Below are positions 26,756-34,743 of a stretch of 64,000 nt of DNA, one piece after another (positions within the stretch are counted from its first letter, which is position 1; each line of letters opens with the position of its first letter). Location: assembly GCA_022709385.1 (NCBI GenBank), contig JAKLIX010000005.1, positions 124,001-188,000 of the forward strand, given 5' to 3'. The notes under the pieces are model-generated. The model saw nothing but the letters and a program-made list of their open reading frames with translations, was not told the DNA's origin and did not search any database. The stretch comes from Bacteroidota bacterium (GTDB lineage: Bacteria; Bacteroidota; Bacteroidia; Bacteroidales; CAIXZF01). Made by a program: the position numbers and the translations under genes.

Positions 26756-28238
26756 AGCCATACTCTGCCTGCTGCCCTTTGCCGGGGGGTATACACAAAA
26801 CCTGGTGTCGGTCTTTCCCGGCCAGGCAAGCCAGGGGCAGACCCTTCCCGTGATATTCACCGGGCAGAACACCAATTTCCAGCAGGGTACCAGCACCAGC
26901 GTCTGGTTCAGCCAGGGATCATCCACCATGATCCTGGCCAACAGCGTCAGCATCATCAACGGCAACCAGTTATCGGCCCAGTTCAGCTTTCTTTATAATC
27001 ATCAGCCGGGCTATTACACTGCCAATGTGTACACGCCGGGCACAGGCTTTATGAGCTTGCCGAATGCATTCCTTCTTACTCCCGGTTCAAGTCCTCCCTC
27101 ACTGGTAACTGTGAACCCCGGCACGGCAAGCCAGGGACAGACACTCAGCGTGACCTTCACCGGACAGAATACGCATTTCCAGCAGGGAACCACCACCAGC
27201 TTCTGGTTCTCACAGGGAAGCGGTACGATCATCACCCCGGTAAGCCTCAATATCCTCAGCAATACCCAGGCGCAGGCCACCTTTGTGTTTGACTATACGC
27301 ATCCCCTGGGTTATTACCAGGCCAATTCCTATCCGTCGCAGGACGGTCTGCTTACCCTTCCGGATGCCTTCCTGCTTACGCCCGGGGCCAACCCGCCCCA
27401 CCTGGTTTCCGTGAGCCCGTCGACAGCCTATGTGTCACAACCCCTTGCCATCACCATTACCGGGCAAAATACGCATTTCATGCAGTCGTCCAATACCATT
27501 TTCTTTGAGCATCAATGGTTCCAGCTATACCCCTACTCCGTCAACGTGCTCTCCAATACGCAGTTGTCAGTGACACTCGTTCCGCCCTACAACGCGGCCA
27601 CAGGACTCTATTCCACCCGTGTGTCCAATCCCACCGACGGCCTGATGAGCCTGGCCAATTCCCTGAACCTGCTGCCCAATCCTTACACTCCGTTGATTAC
27701 CAACGTTACACCCGATTCTGTCATGACCGGTCCGGCCGTCACCTTTATGGTTTATGCCAACCATACCCACTTCACCTATTCCCCCTACCATACCGCCATC
27801 CTGTCGGGACCGGGCTATGCATACACCTATAATGCCATGGTGATCAACGACACACAGCTCGCGTTCACCTTCAATCTCAATACCCTTCCCACGGGATATT
27901 ATACCTTCGAGATTTCCAACGAAATCGAAGGCACCCTGGTTTATCAGGGAACCATCTACCTTTCGCAGCTGCCCATCCCGGCAGAAGTGCTGCAGGAAGA
28001 AAAACTGAAGGTGTATCCCAACCCCGCGGTCTCGGAGATCATGATATTACCACCTGATAATGAATATATTACATCCGTAACGGTTTACAATACCCTGGGC
28101 CGGCTGGTATGCTCCGCCGCATACCAGCATGTGCGCCTGCCGAGGAGGCTTCAGATCGAAGCCCTTGCTCCCGGGATCTATTATCTTGAGGTGATGACCA
28201 AAGACCGGCGGCTGGTGGAAAAGATCATCAAACACTGA
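26739..28238 (+). CDS. T9SS type A cargo built of ~100-residue Ig-like repeats
   Basis: The frame is open from 26523, but the ATG at 26739 (MKTLIKAILCLLPF) begins a signal peptide and gives 499 residues. Four tandem beta-sandwich modules begin near 26802, 27102, 27402 and 27693 (periods of 300, 300 and 291 nt), each opening with LVxVxP and including QGQTLxVxFTGQNTxFQQG. The C-terminal 75 or so residues, beginning at VYPNP, form a T9SS type A sorting domain with the terminal GxYYLEV...EKIIKH pattern. The protein is therefore expected to cross the outer membrane and be attached to the surface. Its start overlaps the O-antigen-ligase-like gene by 17 bp. Role unknown; adhesion or structural functions are typical of such repeats. 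Confidence 0.88.
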   Translation: MKTLIKAILCLLPFAGGYTQNLVSVFPGQASQGQTLPVIFTGQNTNFQQGTSTSVWFSQGSSTMILANSVSIINGNQLSAQFSFLYNHQPGYYTANVYTPGTGFMSLPNAFLLTPGSSPPSLVTVNPGTASQGQTLSVTFTGQNTHFQQGTTTSFWFSQGSGTIITPVSLNILSNTQAQATFVFDYTHPLGYYQANSYPSQDGLLTLPDAFLLTPGANPPHLVSVSPSTAYVSQPLAITITGQNTHFMQSSNTIFFEHQWFQLYPYSVNVLSNTQLSVTLVPPYNAATGLYSTRVSNPTDGLMSLANSLNLLPNPYTPLITNVTPDSVMTGPAVTFMVYANHTHFTYSPYHTAILSGPGYAYTYNAMVINDTQLAFTFNLNTLPTGYYTFEISNEIEGTLVYQGTIYLSQLPIPAEVLQEEKLKVYPNPAVSEIMILPPDNEYITSVTVYNTLGRLVCSAAYQHVRLPRRLQIEALAPGIYYLEVMTKDRRLVEKIIKH

Positions 28239-28269
28239 GAACTTATCCCTGTTCTCTTTCTTTCGTGCC

Positions 28270-28746
28270 ATGCCCCTCGAGATTGAAAGGAAATTTCTGA
28301 CCACCTCCGACGCCTACCGTGTCATGGCCAAAGCGCGTCATATCATCCAGGGCTACCTCATTATCGGGGAGACGGCCACGGTAAGGCTCAGGATCAGCGA
28401 CGACACTGCCTGGATCACTGTCAAAGGGAAACAATCGGGAATCAGCAGGGCAGAGTTTGAGTACCCTATACCTGTGGCTGATGCAGAAACGATGCTGAAA
28501 CTCAGCCCCTATGCAATCATCGAGAAGTACCGTTACCGCATTCCCTTTGGCGGCTTCGTGTGGGAGGTGGACGAATTCCTGGGAATGAACCACGGCCTGG
28601 TCATTGCCGAGATCGAACTCCCGGAAGAGGCTGCGTTTTTCGAAAAACCGGACTGGATAGGAGAAGAAGTCAGCCAGGACCACAGATATCAAAATTCGAA
28701 CCTGGCAATGCATCCATACCGTTTATGGGGCGGTACCGGGGTATAA
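28270..28746 (+). CDS. CYTH-domain triphosphate tunnel metalloenzyme
   Basis: This 158-residue protein starts with the CYTH signature EIERKFL (residues 4-10). Basic and acidic tunnel residues follow on alternating strands (TVRLRIS, WITVKGK, EFEYPI, EKYRYRIPF, WEVDEFLG, IAEIELP). This is the one-domain bacterial form, members of which hydrolyse inorganic triphosphate or other triphosphates with a divalent metal; the substrate cannot be assigned here. It is cytoplasmic. It lies 31 bp after the T9SS cargo gene and 23 bp before the HMA-like gene, so it could be part of the same transcript. Confidence 0.92.
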   Translation: MPLEIERKFLTTSDAYRVMAKARHIIQGYLIIGETATVRLRISDDTAWITVKGKQSGISRAEFEYPIPVADAETMLKLSPYAIIEKYRYRIPFGGFVWEVDEFLGMNHGLVIAEIELPEEAAFFEKPDWIGEEVSQDHRYQNSNLAMHPYRLWGGTGV

Positions 28747-28769
28747 TCACACTCCTGTCACTGTAACCA

Positions 28770-28988
28770 ATGGCCATCTTAAAATTCAGAACCAACGTGA
28801 AATGCCAGGGCTGCAAAATGGCCATTGCCACCCTGCTGGATGCGGAGCCATCCGTTAAAAAATGGAAGGTGGATATCTACGATCCCGACCGCATCCTGAC
28901 GGTTGATTGCGATCCGCCAGACCCGGCCCGTATCATTGAATTGTTGCACAGGGCGGGGTACCAGGCCGAAGCCTGCGAAACCAACTGA
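28770..28988 (+). CDS. Small heavy-metal-associated (HMA)-like domain protein
   Basis: This 72-residue protein has the ferredoxin-like HMA pattern: strand KFRTNVKCQGCKMAI with a CxxC pair (Cys13, Cys16), a helix, then WKVDIYDPDRILTVDC and a final helix IIELLHRAGYQAE. The metal loop lacks the usual methionine before the first Cys (MxCxxC is here VKCQGC), so metal binding is uncertain; related one-domain proteins in Bacteroidetes are annotated as copper-chaperone-like. It sits 23 bp after the CYTH gene and 37 bp before a methyltransferase gene. No metal transporter is nearby. Confidence 0.82.
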   Translation: MAILKFRTNVKCQGCKMAIATLLDAEPSVKKWKVDIYDPDRILTVDCDPPDPARIIELLHRAGYQAEACETN

Positions 28989-29025
28989 GGGTTTCACTTG
29001 TTATTAGCTTTACCTAGATCAGACC

Positions 29026-29829
29026 ATGCAGGAAAGACACATCGACAGGGAGAAGTACTTCTCGGAGCAGGAATACACCGTCAGCAGGCACGTCATCCCC
29101 ATGCTGGAGCGACTGATGACGATAGATCAAAACACCTCCGTGCTCGAGATCGGCTGCGGAGAGGGAGGGAACCTGAAACCCTTTGCCGACCGCGGCTGCA
29201 AACGGGTGGTGGGGATTGACCTGGCGGAAAACAAGATTGCAAACGCGGGACGGTTTTATGAAAACCACCCGCACAGGGACAAACTCACTTTCATCCACGC
29301 GAACATTTATGACACGGCCGGTCTCGGGACCTTCGACCTCATCTTCACCAGGGACGTGCTCGAACACATCCACGACCAGGAAAGGTTCCTGCATTTCGTC
29401 AAACGTTTTATGAAAGCGGATACACGCTTTTTCCTGGGCTTTCCGCCCTGGTACAATCCCTATGGCGGACACCAGCAGGTTTGCCAAAACAGGCTGTTGT
29501 CAAAGCTTCCCTGGTACCATCTGTTGCCGGTGCCCCTTTACCGGTTCATCCTCAAGCTCGGAGGAGAGCCTGCGGCCAGGATAGAAGGGCTGCTGGAAGT
29601 GAAAGAAACCGGGATTTCCATCGAACGCTTCGAGCGTTTGCTGAAAAAGACGGGATACCGAAAGGAGAAACGTATTTTCTACATGGTAAATCCCAATTAT
29701 GAAGTAAAATTCGGTCTGAAACCCAGGGTGCAGTCGAAACTGATTGCATCCATCCCCTTTCTGAGAAATTTCTTTATCACTACCAATTATTACGTAATTA
29801 AGAGTAATTCCAGCTTGAAGCCGGTGTAG
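29026..29829 (+). CDS. Class I SAM-dependent methyltransferase
   Basis: This 267-residue protein has the SAM-binding motif I VLEIGCGEGGNL near residues 38-49, an acidic motif II (VVGIDLAENKI) and the post-motif FDLIFTRDVLEHI, all in the Methyltransf_11/25 pattern. The C-terminal 120 residues contain FFLGFPPWYNPYGGHQQ and a basic amphipathic stretch, as in methyltransferases acting on lipids, quinones or glycans, but the substrate cannot be assigned. The ATG at 29026 follows the HMA-like stop by 37 bp. The gene is the last before a 689-bp repeat-rich gap. Confidence 0.87.
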   Translation: MQERHIDREKYFSEQEYTVSRHVIPMLERLMTIDQNTSVLEIGCGEGGNLKPFADRGCKRVVGIDLAENKIANAGRFYENHPHRDKLTFIHANIYDTAGLGTFDLIFTRDVLEHIHDQERFLHFVKRFMKADTRFFLGFPPWYNPYGGHQQVCQNRLLSKLPWYHLLPVPLYRFILKLGGEPAARIEGLLEVKETGISIERFERLLKKTGYRKEKRIFYMVNPNYEVKFGLKPRVQSKLIASIPFLRNFFITTNYYVIKSNSSLKPV

Positions 29830-29933
29830 GAGTTTATTGGTTTGGAAGTTGAGTTTAAAGTTTAAGGTTTAGGGTTTAATGAGTTCTGGCCGTCATTGGA
29901 AGCGGGTTTAGGGGTTTAGTGGTTTAGAAGTTG

Positions 29934-30106
29934 AGTTTAGCTGTCATGCTGAAAGCGAAGTCGAGGCATTGTTTCCGACTGACCGTGTTAATTCTCTTTA
30001 TTTTCAACACATAGGCACATAGATCACATAGATGTTTACCCTATGTGTCCTATGTGGTTCAATTAATTCTAGTTTACAGTATAGATGCTTATTGGTTTAG
30101 ACGTTT
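29934..30106 (+). repeat. Tandem repeat copy 1 (173 bp)
   Basis: The first of two direct copies. It begins AGTTTAGCTGTCATGC and contains a REP-like motif with ATGC/GCAT ends (29946-29969) and a compound inverted repeat: CACATAGG (30008-30015) with CCTATGTG (30049-30056), and CACATAG (30016-30022) with CTATGTG (30041-30047). Confidence 0.9.
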
Positions 30107-30276
30107 AGTTTAGCTGTCATGCAAGCGTAGTCGAAGCATTGTTTCCGACTGAGTGTGTTAATTCTCTTTATTTTCAACACATAGGAACATAGATCACATA
30201 GATGTTTACCCTATGTGTCCTATGTGGTTCAATTAATTCTAGTTTACAGTATAGATGCTTATTGGTTTAGACGTTG
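30107..30276 (+). repeat. Tandem repeat copy 2 (170 bp)
   Basis: The second copy follows without a spacer. By eye it differs from copy 1 by six substitutions and one 3-nt deletion in the REP-like motif. The CATAG inverted repeat is kept except for one changed base (CACATAGGAACATAG in the left arm). Confidence 0.9.
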
Positions 30277-30309
30277 AGTATTTGAAAGAAGTGATAAAAA
30301 TGAAGGTAA

Positions 30310-30374
30310 AAAATTGAAGTGAAGTTAAAAAACTGAAATCCAATTCTTTCTACTTCACTTCTAACTTCAATTTT
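30310..30374. repeat. AT-rich imperfect inverted repeat
   Basis: AAAATTGAAG (30310-30319) pairs perfectly with CTTCAATTTT (30365-30374); GAAGTGAAGT-like sequences inside the arms pair partly with ACTTCACTTC. It could fold into a hairpin in DNA or RNA. No T-run in the expected terminator position follows it. Confidence 0.6.
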
Positions 30375-30406
30375 CTTCCCTCCTACTTTAAAAATTCACT
30401 CCATGC

Positions 30407-30441
30407 ATAACTCCGTGTCCGCCGCGGCGGATCCGTGGTTA
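30407..30441. repeat. GC-rich palindrome of the TCCGTG...CCGTGG type
   Basis: The core TCCGCCGCGGCGGA (30418-30431) is a perfect 14-bp palindrome. Imperfect arms ATAACTCCGTG and CCGTGGTTAT extend it to about 35 bp. It lies about 75 bp before the -7 box of the next gene. It resembles short intergenic repeat elements found scattered in many genomes. Confidence 0.65.
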
Positions 30442-30492
30442 TAAAGGCCGGGCGTAAGAACAATTAATAACTGAAATTCATCCTTTCCTTCG

Positions 30493-30500
30493 TATATTTA
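30493..30500 (+). promoter_or_regulatory. -7-like box for the T9SS cargo gene at 30519
   Basis: TATATTTA differs from TAnnTTTG at the last base only and lies 18 bp before the ATG. No -33 TTTG is visible at the right distance, so this is a weak call. Confidence 0.4.
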
Positions 30501-30518
30501 CGGTAAATTTCCACAGGC

Positions 30519-31172
30519 ATGAAAAGGAATGTTTTTACCATGATGCTTATGGGCGGCATGCTGACGTGCGGCGTCACCATGGCCCAGGGGCTGGTTTCGT
30601 TCGTGGTTCAGCCGGCCAATCCCACGGTCGCTGACACCGTGAAACTGGAGGCTGATTTATGGTTCCCCAGCGGACCATGCTGGATCGACCACCAGAGTAT
30701 CACCGTTGACAGCAATGATATCAGGCTCGACGGCTGCTTCAATTCAGGGATGCTCACGGTGATCTGCAACTACACGGATGTCAGGACGCTGGGGATACTG
30801 GCTCCCGGCACTTATACGGCCCTTTACTCCGCCTGTTATCCCTTTCCTGTGCCAAGCTGGTACGACACGGCCACTGTCAGCTTTACGGTCAGCCCTGTCA
30901 CCGGGCAGTCTCCGCCTGAAAAGGATGAAGTCTTCAGTATCTACCCCAATCCCGCTTCTGAGCGTGTTTTTCTCAACATACCCGGCAGGCTCCTGCAACA
31001 ACCCCTGTTCGTGGAGATTGTGGACGTCACAGGCCGCTGCTGCATGCGAACGGAGCATGATCCGGGGGGAAAGCTGCTTGAATTACCATTGCAAATCCCC
31101 CGCGGCCAGTATTTTATCATATTGAGAACCACCGGTCCGGAAGTATTCCGGCTATCCCTGATCATCCTGTAA
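30519..31172 (+). CDS. Small T9SS type A secreted protein
   Basis: This 217-residue protein has a signal peptide (1-22, ending TMAQ), a single beta-sandwich-like domain of about residues 25-127 with four to five Cys (GPCWID, DGCFNSG, VICNY, SACYPF) and a T9SS type A sorting domain from residue about 140 (FSIYPNPASERVFLN ... GQYFIILRT). The cargo domain is not in a family I recognise; its Cys residues could form disulfides in the periplasm. It is the shortest T9SS cargo in the window. Its TAA stop shares a base with the ATG of the downstream rRNA methyltransferase gene. Confidence 0.85.
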   Translation: MKRNVFTMMLMGGMLTCGVTMAQGLVSFVVQPANPTVADTVKLEADLWFPSGPCWIDHQSITVDSNDIRLDGCFNSGMLTVICNYTDVRTLGILAPGTYTALYSACYPFPVPSWYDTATVSFTVSPVTGQSPPEKDEVFSIYPNPASERVFLNIPGRLLQQPLFVEIVDVTGRCCMRTEHDPGGKLLELPLQIPRGQYFIILRTTGPEVFRLSLIIL

Positions 31173-32365
31173 TGTATAAAAGAATCACCCTGAAACAGGG
31201 CAAAGACGAGGCCGTAAGAAGAAGGCACCCCTGGGTGTTTTCGGGAGCCATCATGAAAGCAGAAGCCGGCATCACCGAAGGCGATCCGGTGGATCTACAT
31301 ACAGCGGAAGGGGAATATCTGGCCACCGGGCATGCCCAGTCGGGATCAATCGCGGTGAAGCTGCTCAGGCACACGGCAGGCCTCCTCGACGGGAACTTCT
31401 GGAAAAGCAGCCTGCAACAGGCTTATCAGCACAGGAAAAGCCAGGGTTTGACCGGGAATGCTGACACCAGCGCATACCGCCTGGTTTTCGGGGAAGGGGA
31501 TTTTCTTCCGGGACTCGTGATTGACCATTTTGCCGGTCACCTCGTGATCCAGGCCCAGTCCATCGGCATGTACCTCTCAATCAATGAGATCGTTCAGGCC
31601 TTGCAGGAGTTGTACGGTCCGGATTTACAGACAGTGTACAGCCGCAGCGCCGACATTCTCTCGAAGCAATACGATTATGACGCCACAGACGGATTCCTGT
31701 ACGGAAGTCCTGTTCCGGTTGAGTTTCGTGAGAATAGCCTCCGCTATGCTTTGGATCTGCAGGGACAAAAGACCGGTTTCTTCTGCGACCAGCGCGAGAA
31801 CAGGGCAGTGGCAGGCAGTTACGCGAAAGGGAAAAGCGTACTCGATGTATTTACCTATACCGGCGGTTTCAGTCTGAACGCCCTGGCCGGTGGAGCCAGC
31901 ATGGTGACTGCAGTGGACAGTTCAAAGAGAGCCATACAGGGTTTTGAGGACAACTGCAGCCTGAACGGGATTTCTCCGGAACGATACCGGGCCGTTTGTT
32001 CAGATGCCCGCCACTTTCTGGAGAACACGGATGAAACCTACGACCTGATCATCCTGGATCCTCCGGCCTTTGCCAAGCATCACAGCGACAGGAACAAAGC
32101 CCTCAGGGGTTACCGATCCGTCAATGCATCGGCCCTGAAACGCCTGAACAAAGGAGGCATCTTGTTCACTTTTTCCTGCTCCCAGGCCATCGACCGGCAG
32201 GCATTTCAGTCGGCCGTGATGGCAGCAGCCATAGAAAACGGAGGTAACATCCGGCTGATCCGGCATCTTTGTCAGCCACCCGATCACCCGGTGAGTATTT
32301 TTCACCCGGAAGGCGAATACCTCAAAGGCCTTGTCCTCTGCCTGGACCAGGCTATTCCCGGGTAA
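31172..32365 (+). CDS. Class I SAM-dependent rRNA methyltransferase, RlmI/RlmK-like
   Basis: This 397-residue protein has the RlmI-type arrangement: an N-terminal PUA-like RNA-binding domain (RRRHPWVFSGAI, GDPVDLHTAEGEYLATGHA), a linker domain and a C-terminal Rossmann domain with SAM motif VLDVFTYTGGFSLNAL and the catalytic-loop motif IILDPPAFAKH. RlmI of E. coli methylates C5 of a 23S rRNA cytosine; the exact target in this organism is unknown. The start ATG overlaps the previous stop (TAATG), indicating coupling. The 3' end overlaps the convergent response-regulator gene by 14 bp. Confidence 0.92.
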   Translation: MYKRITLKQGKDEAVRRRHPWVFSGAIMKAEAGITEGDPVDLHTAEGEYLATGHAQSGSIAVKLLRHTAGLLDGNFWKSSLQQAYQHRKSQGLTGNADTSAYRLVFGEGDFLPGLVIDHFAGHLVIQAQSIGMYLSINEIVQALQELYGPDLQTVYSRSADILSKQYDYDATDGFLYGSPVPVEFRENSLRYALDLQGQKTGFFCDQRENRAVAGSYAKGKSVLDVFTYTGGFSLNALAGGASMVTAVDSSKRAIQGFEDNCSLNGISPERYRAVCSDARHFLENTDETYDLIILDPPAFAKHHSDRNKALRGYRSVNASALKRLNKGGILFTFSCSQAIDRQAFQSAVMAAAIENGGNIRLIRHLCQPPDHPVSIFHPEGEYLKGLVLCLDQAIPG

Positions 32366-33047
32366 CCAGTTTGAATCCGACGCCATGGACGTTGATGAGT
32401 TCCACGTCCGGATCTTCCTTAAGGACTTTCCTGAGTTTGACGATGTACACATCCATGCTGCGGGCATTGAAATAACTATCGTCGTTCCAGATCTTTACCA
32501 GGGCAGCTTTACGGTCGAGCACCTGGTTCACGTTTTCACAAAGCATCCGCAACAGATCGGCTTCCTTGGAAGTCAGTTTATGTTCCTGGCTGTTGATTGT
32601 CAGTTGCTGGCGGTTGTAATCGAATGTGAACTTCCCTATCCGGAAGATATTTGATTTCGGCCCGGTTTCGAGGTTCTGCCGCGAACGCCTGAGGATGGCC
32701 GTCATACGGGCCAGCAGCTCTTCCATATTGAAAGGCTTGGTAATATAATCATCGCCGCCCGATTTAAAACCCTGCAGGATGTCGTCCTGCAGCGACTTAG
32801 CCGTTAGAAAAAGTATGGGTATCTTTTTATCCGATTTCCGTATCTGTTCTGCCAGCGTAAAGCCGTCCATCACAGGCATCATCACATCCAGGATACAGAG
32901 ATCATACTGATGATGCTGATAGGCGTGAAGGGCGCTTTCCCCGTTTGCATATAGATGTGTCACATAGTTCTTGGCTTCCAGGTAGTTCTTCAGTATGACA
33001 CCCAGGTTTTTATCGTCCTCAGCCAACAGTACTCTCAGCTTTTCCAT
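32352..33047 (-). CDS. OmpR-family response regulator, RprY-like
   Basis: This 231-residue regulator has a receiver domain with acidic pocket Asp11/Asp12, phosphoacceptor Asp54 (CILDVMMP), Thr82 and Lys104 (TKPF), and a C-terminal OmpR/PhoB winged-helix domain (LTSKEADLLRMLCENVNQVLDR, SMDVYIVKLRKVL). The best-known Bacteroides relative is RprY, partner of RprX. It overlaps the upstream sensor kinase gene by 13 bp, so the two are co-translated. Its 3' end overlaps the convergent rRNA methyltransferase gene by 14 bp. It is the output of the three-gene operon that begins with the beta-helix protein at 36183. Confidence 0.93.
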   Translation of the reverse strand: MEKLRVLLAEDDKNLGVILKNYLEAKNYVTHLYANGESALHAYQHHQYDLCILDVMMPVMDGFTLAEQIRKSDKKIPILFLTAKSLQDDILQGFKSGGDDYITKPFNMEELLARMTAILRRSRQNLETGPKSNIFRIGKFTFDYNRQQLTINSQEHKLTSKEADLLRMLCENVNQVLDRKAALVKIWNDDSYFNARSMDVYIVKLRKVLKEDPDVELINVHGVGFKLVTRE

Positions 33048-34732
33048 GGGAAAGGTGATTGGAAGGGTTTGATCCGTCTTGAATTATTTTCAATCAGTTT
33101 TTGCCGGATATGGAAGGGCAAAAATACGATAAAGCGGCTTCCTTTATTTAATTCGCTTTGAACGCTCACTTTTCCGCCATGCTTTTCAACGATAAACCTG
33201 ACGTAACTCAGTCCCAGTCCGAAACCCTTGACATCGTGAATATTTCCGGTAGATACACGGTAGAGCTTGTCGAATATCCTTTTCTGATTGGCTTTGCTGA
33301 TCCCGAGACCCTGATCCTGCACCACCACATTGACCCCGCCTTTTGCGTCTGCCGTGTAAACGGTGATTACGGGAGCTTCGGGGGAGTACTTGTTGGCATT
33401 ATCCAGCAGGTTGAGGAACACATTGGTAATATGCATGCGGTCGGCCTCAATCAGCGGATTCCCTGCCTGAAAACCGGTACTGATGCCGCCTCCCCTGAGT
33501 TCAACCTGAATCCGCATATTCCTTATAATCTCTTCCAGTACCAGGTGCACATTGATCACCTCATGTTTCAACCTGACCTGGCCTTTTTCCAGGATCGCCG
33601 TCTGCAGGATCTTTTCTGCCATCTTACCCAGGCGCTGGTTTTCCTCCCGGATGATCCCGATATAACCATCCACCAGGCCGGGGGTTCTGGTCACATCCTT
33701 GTCTGTCAGGGTCTCGCAGGCCAGTGATACCGTGGAGATGGGCGTCTTAAACTCATGGGTCATGTTGTTGATGAAATCATTTTTCATTTCCGACAGTTTC
33801 TTCTGCCTGAGAATAGTAAATATCGTATAGGTGAACGACCCGATAATCACCAGGATGAAGACGATGGATATAATGAGCATACCCTTCACCTGGCTGAGGA
33901 TGTAGCGGGTCTCGTGCGGAAAGTACACCATGAGGTATTCCGGGTAGCGCATGACCTCGTTGGGAAAAAGATTGAAAACAAAACTCTTGCGCATGAGTTG
34001 CTGATGGTAATAGCCTGTTTTCTCCATGACCATGAGGTTGCGGCGGGGACTGAAGATCCCGAACTCGAAAGCCGCGCTGATTCCTTTGTTGGAAAGTTCG
34101 GCCGTGATGAGTGAATCCAGCAGCCGGAAATCAATGCGGCTTTCAATGGACTGTTGTTTACGGACATTGAACATGTCTTCCAGCACATCATTGATCAGGC
34201 TGGATTTCTCTTTGTAGAGCTTTTTCAGCCTTTCACGCTGCCGTTTCTGAAGGCTTGCAGGAGTTCCCTTCTCGCTGATGGCCTCCCCCAGGTAAATATG
34301 CCGCTTCATGTCCATGATCCTGCGATTGACCACATTCACGAAAGTGGTGTCATATTCCGGGACGGGCGTTTTGGGTTTTTCCTCCTGGTAACGGATGGTG
34401 ATACCGGAAGTATCGCCGAGGATCAGGCTGTCGGTGGCATTGCGTGCGGAAAGCATCACCAGTTCCGTCAGGTAAAGCCCTTTCACCGAGTCGATCTGCC
34501 CGTAAATCTCCGTACCGCGTTCCAGGAAGCTCATGGTACGCTGAATCTCGTTGATGGCTTCCAGCTTCTCCAGTTTATAGACCACATTATTCACGGCTTC
34601 CGTAACCGAACGGCTGAAATTCTCCTCCTTAACCTTCACTGAGCTCTGGATCCAGTATACCTGGATACCGATCAGCCCGGCCAGGGCAATGGATGTGAGG
34701 ACGATAATGGTGGTCAGGAGTCTTTTCCACAT
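33035..34732 (-). CDS. Membrane sensor histidine kinase, RprX-like
   Basis: The frame is open from 34828, but I choose the ATG at 34732 (MWKRLLTTIIVLTSIAL), 11 bp after the upstream stop, giving 565 residues. Transmembrane helices lie at about residues 3-27 and 284-308 and enclose a periplasmic sensor region of about 255 residues with predicted coiled helices. The H-box is MTHEFKTPIS with phosphorylated His326; the ATP-binding domain has an N-box (VFLNLLDNANKYS), DQGLGIS and GFGLGLSYV. It should phosphorylate the response regulator encoded 13 bp into its 3' end. The signal is unknown; the gene follows a predicted surface beta-helix protein. Confidence 0.93.
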   Translation of the reverse strand: MWKRLLTTIIVLTSIALAGLIGIQVYWIQSSVKVKEENFSRSVTEAVNNVVYKLEKLEAINEIQRTMSFLERGTEIYGQIDSVKGLYLTELVMLSARNATDSLILGDTSGITIRYQEEKPKTPVPEYDTTFVNVVNRRIMDMKRHIYLGEAISEKGTPASLQKRQRERLKKLYKEKSSLINDVLEDMFNVRKQQSIESRIDFRLLDSLITAELSNKGISAAFEFGIFSPRRNLMVMEKTGYYHQQLMRKSFVFNLFPNEVMRYPEYLMVYFPHETRYILSQVKGMLIISIVFILVIIGSFTYTIFTILRQKKLSEMKNDFINNMTHEFKTPISTVSLACETLTDKDVTRTPGLVDGYIGIIREENQRLGKMAEKILQTAILEKGQVRLKHEVINVHLVLEEIIRNMRIQVELRGGGISTGFQAGNPLIEADRMHITNVFLNLLDNANKYSPEAPVITVYTADAKGGVNVVVQDQGLGISKANQKRIFDKLYRVSTGNIHDVKGFGLGLSYVRFIVEKHGGKVSVQSELNKGSRFIVFLPFHIRQKLIENNSRRIKPFQSPFPWKS

Positions 34733-34743
34733 AATCTGCAAAG

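Larger units (their letters stand above)
29830..30518. other. 689-bp gene-free, repeat-rich intergenic region
   Basis: No convincing gene lies here. The region holds, in order: GTTTAG-rich low-complexity sequence (29850-29935), a tandem duplication of about 170 bp (29934-30276), an AT-rich inverted repeat (30310-30374), a GC-rich palindrome (30407-30441) and a promoter-like box (30493-30500). Composition is much more AT-rich than the flanking genes. I saw no tRNA or open frame with protein-like features. Confidence 0.8.

Noticed and set aside
29934-30276. CRISPR-like direct repeats
   Set aside because: There are only two long copies with no spacers and no cas genes nearby; this is a tandem duplication.
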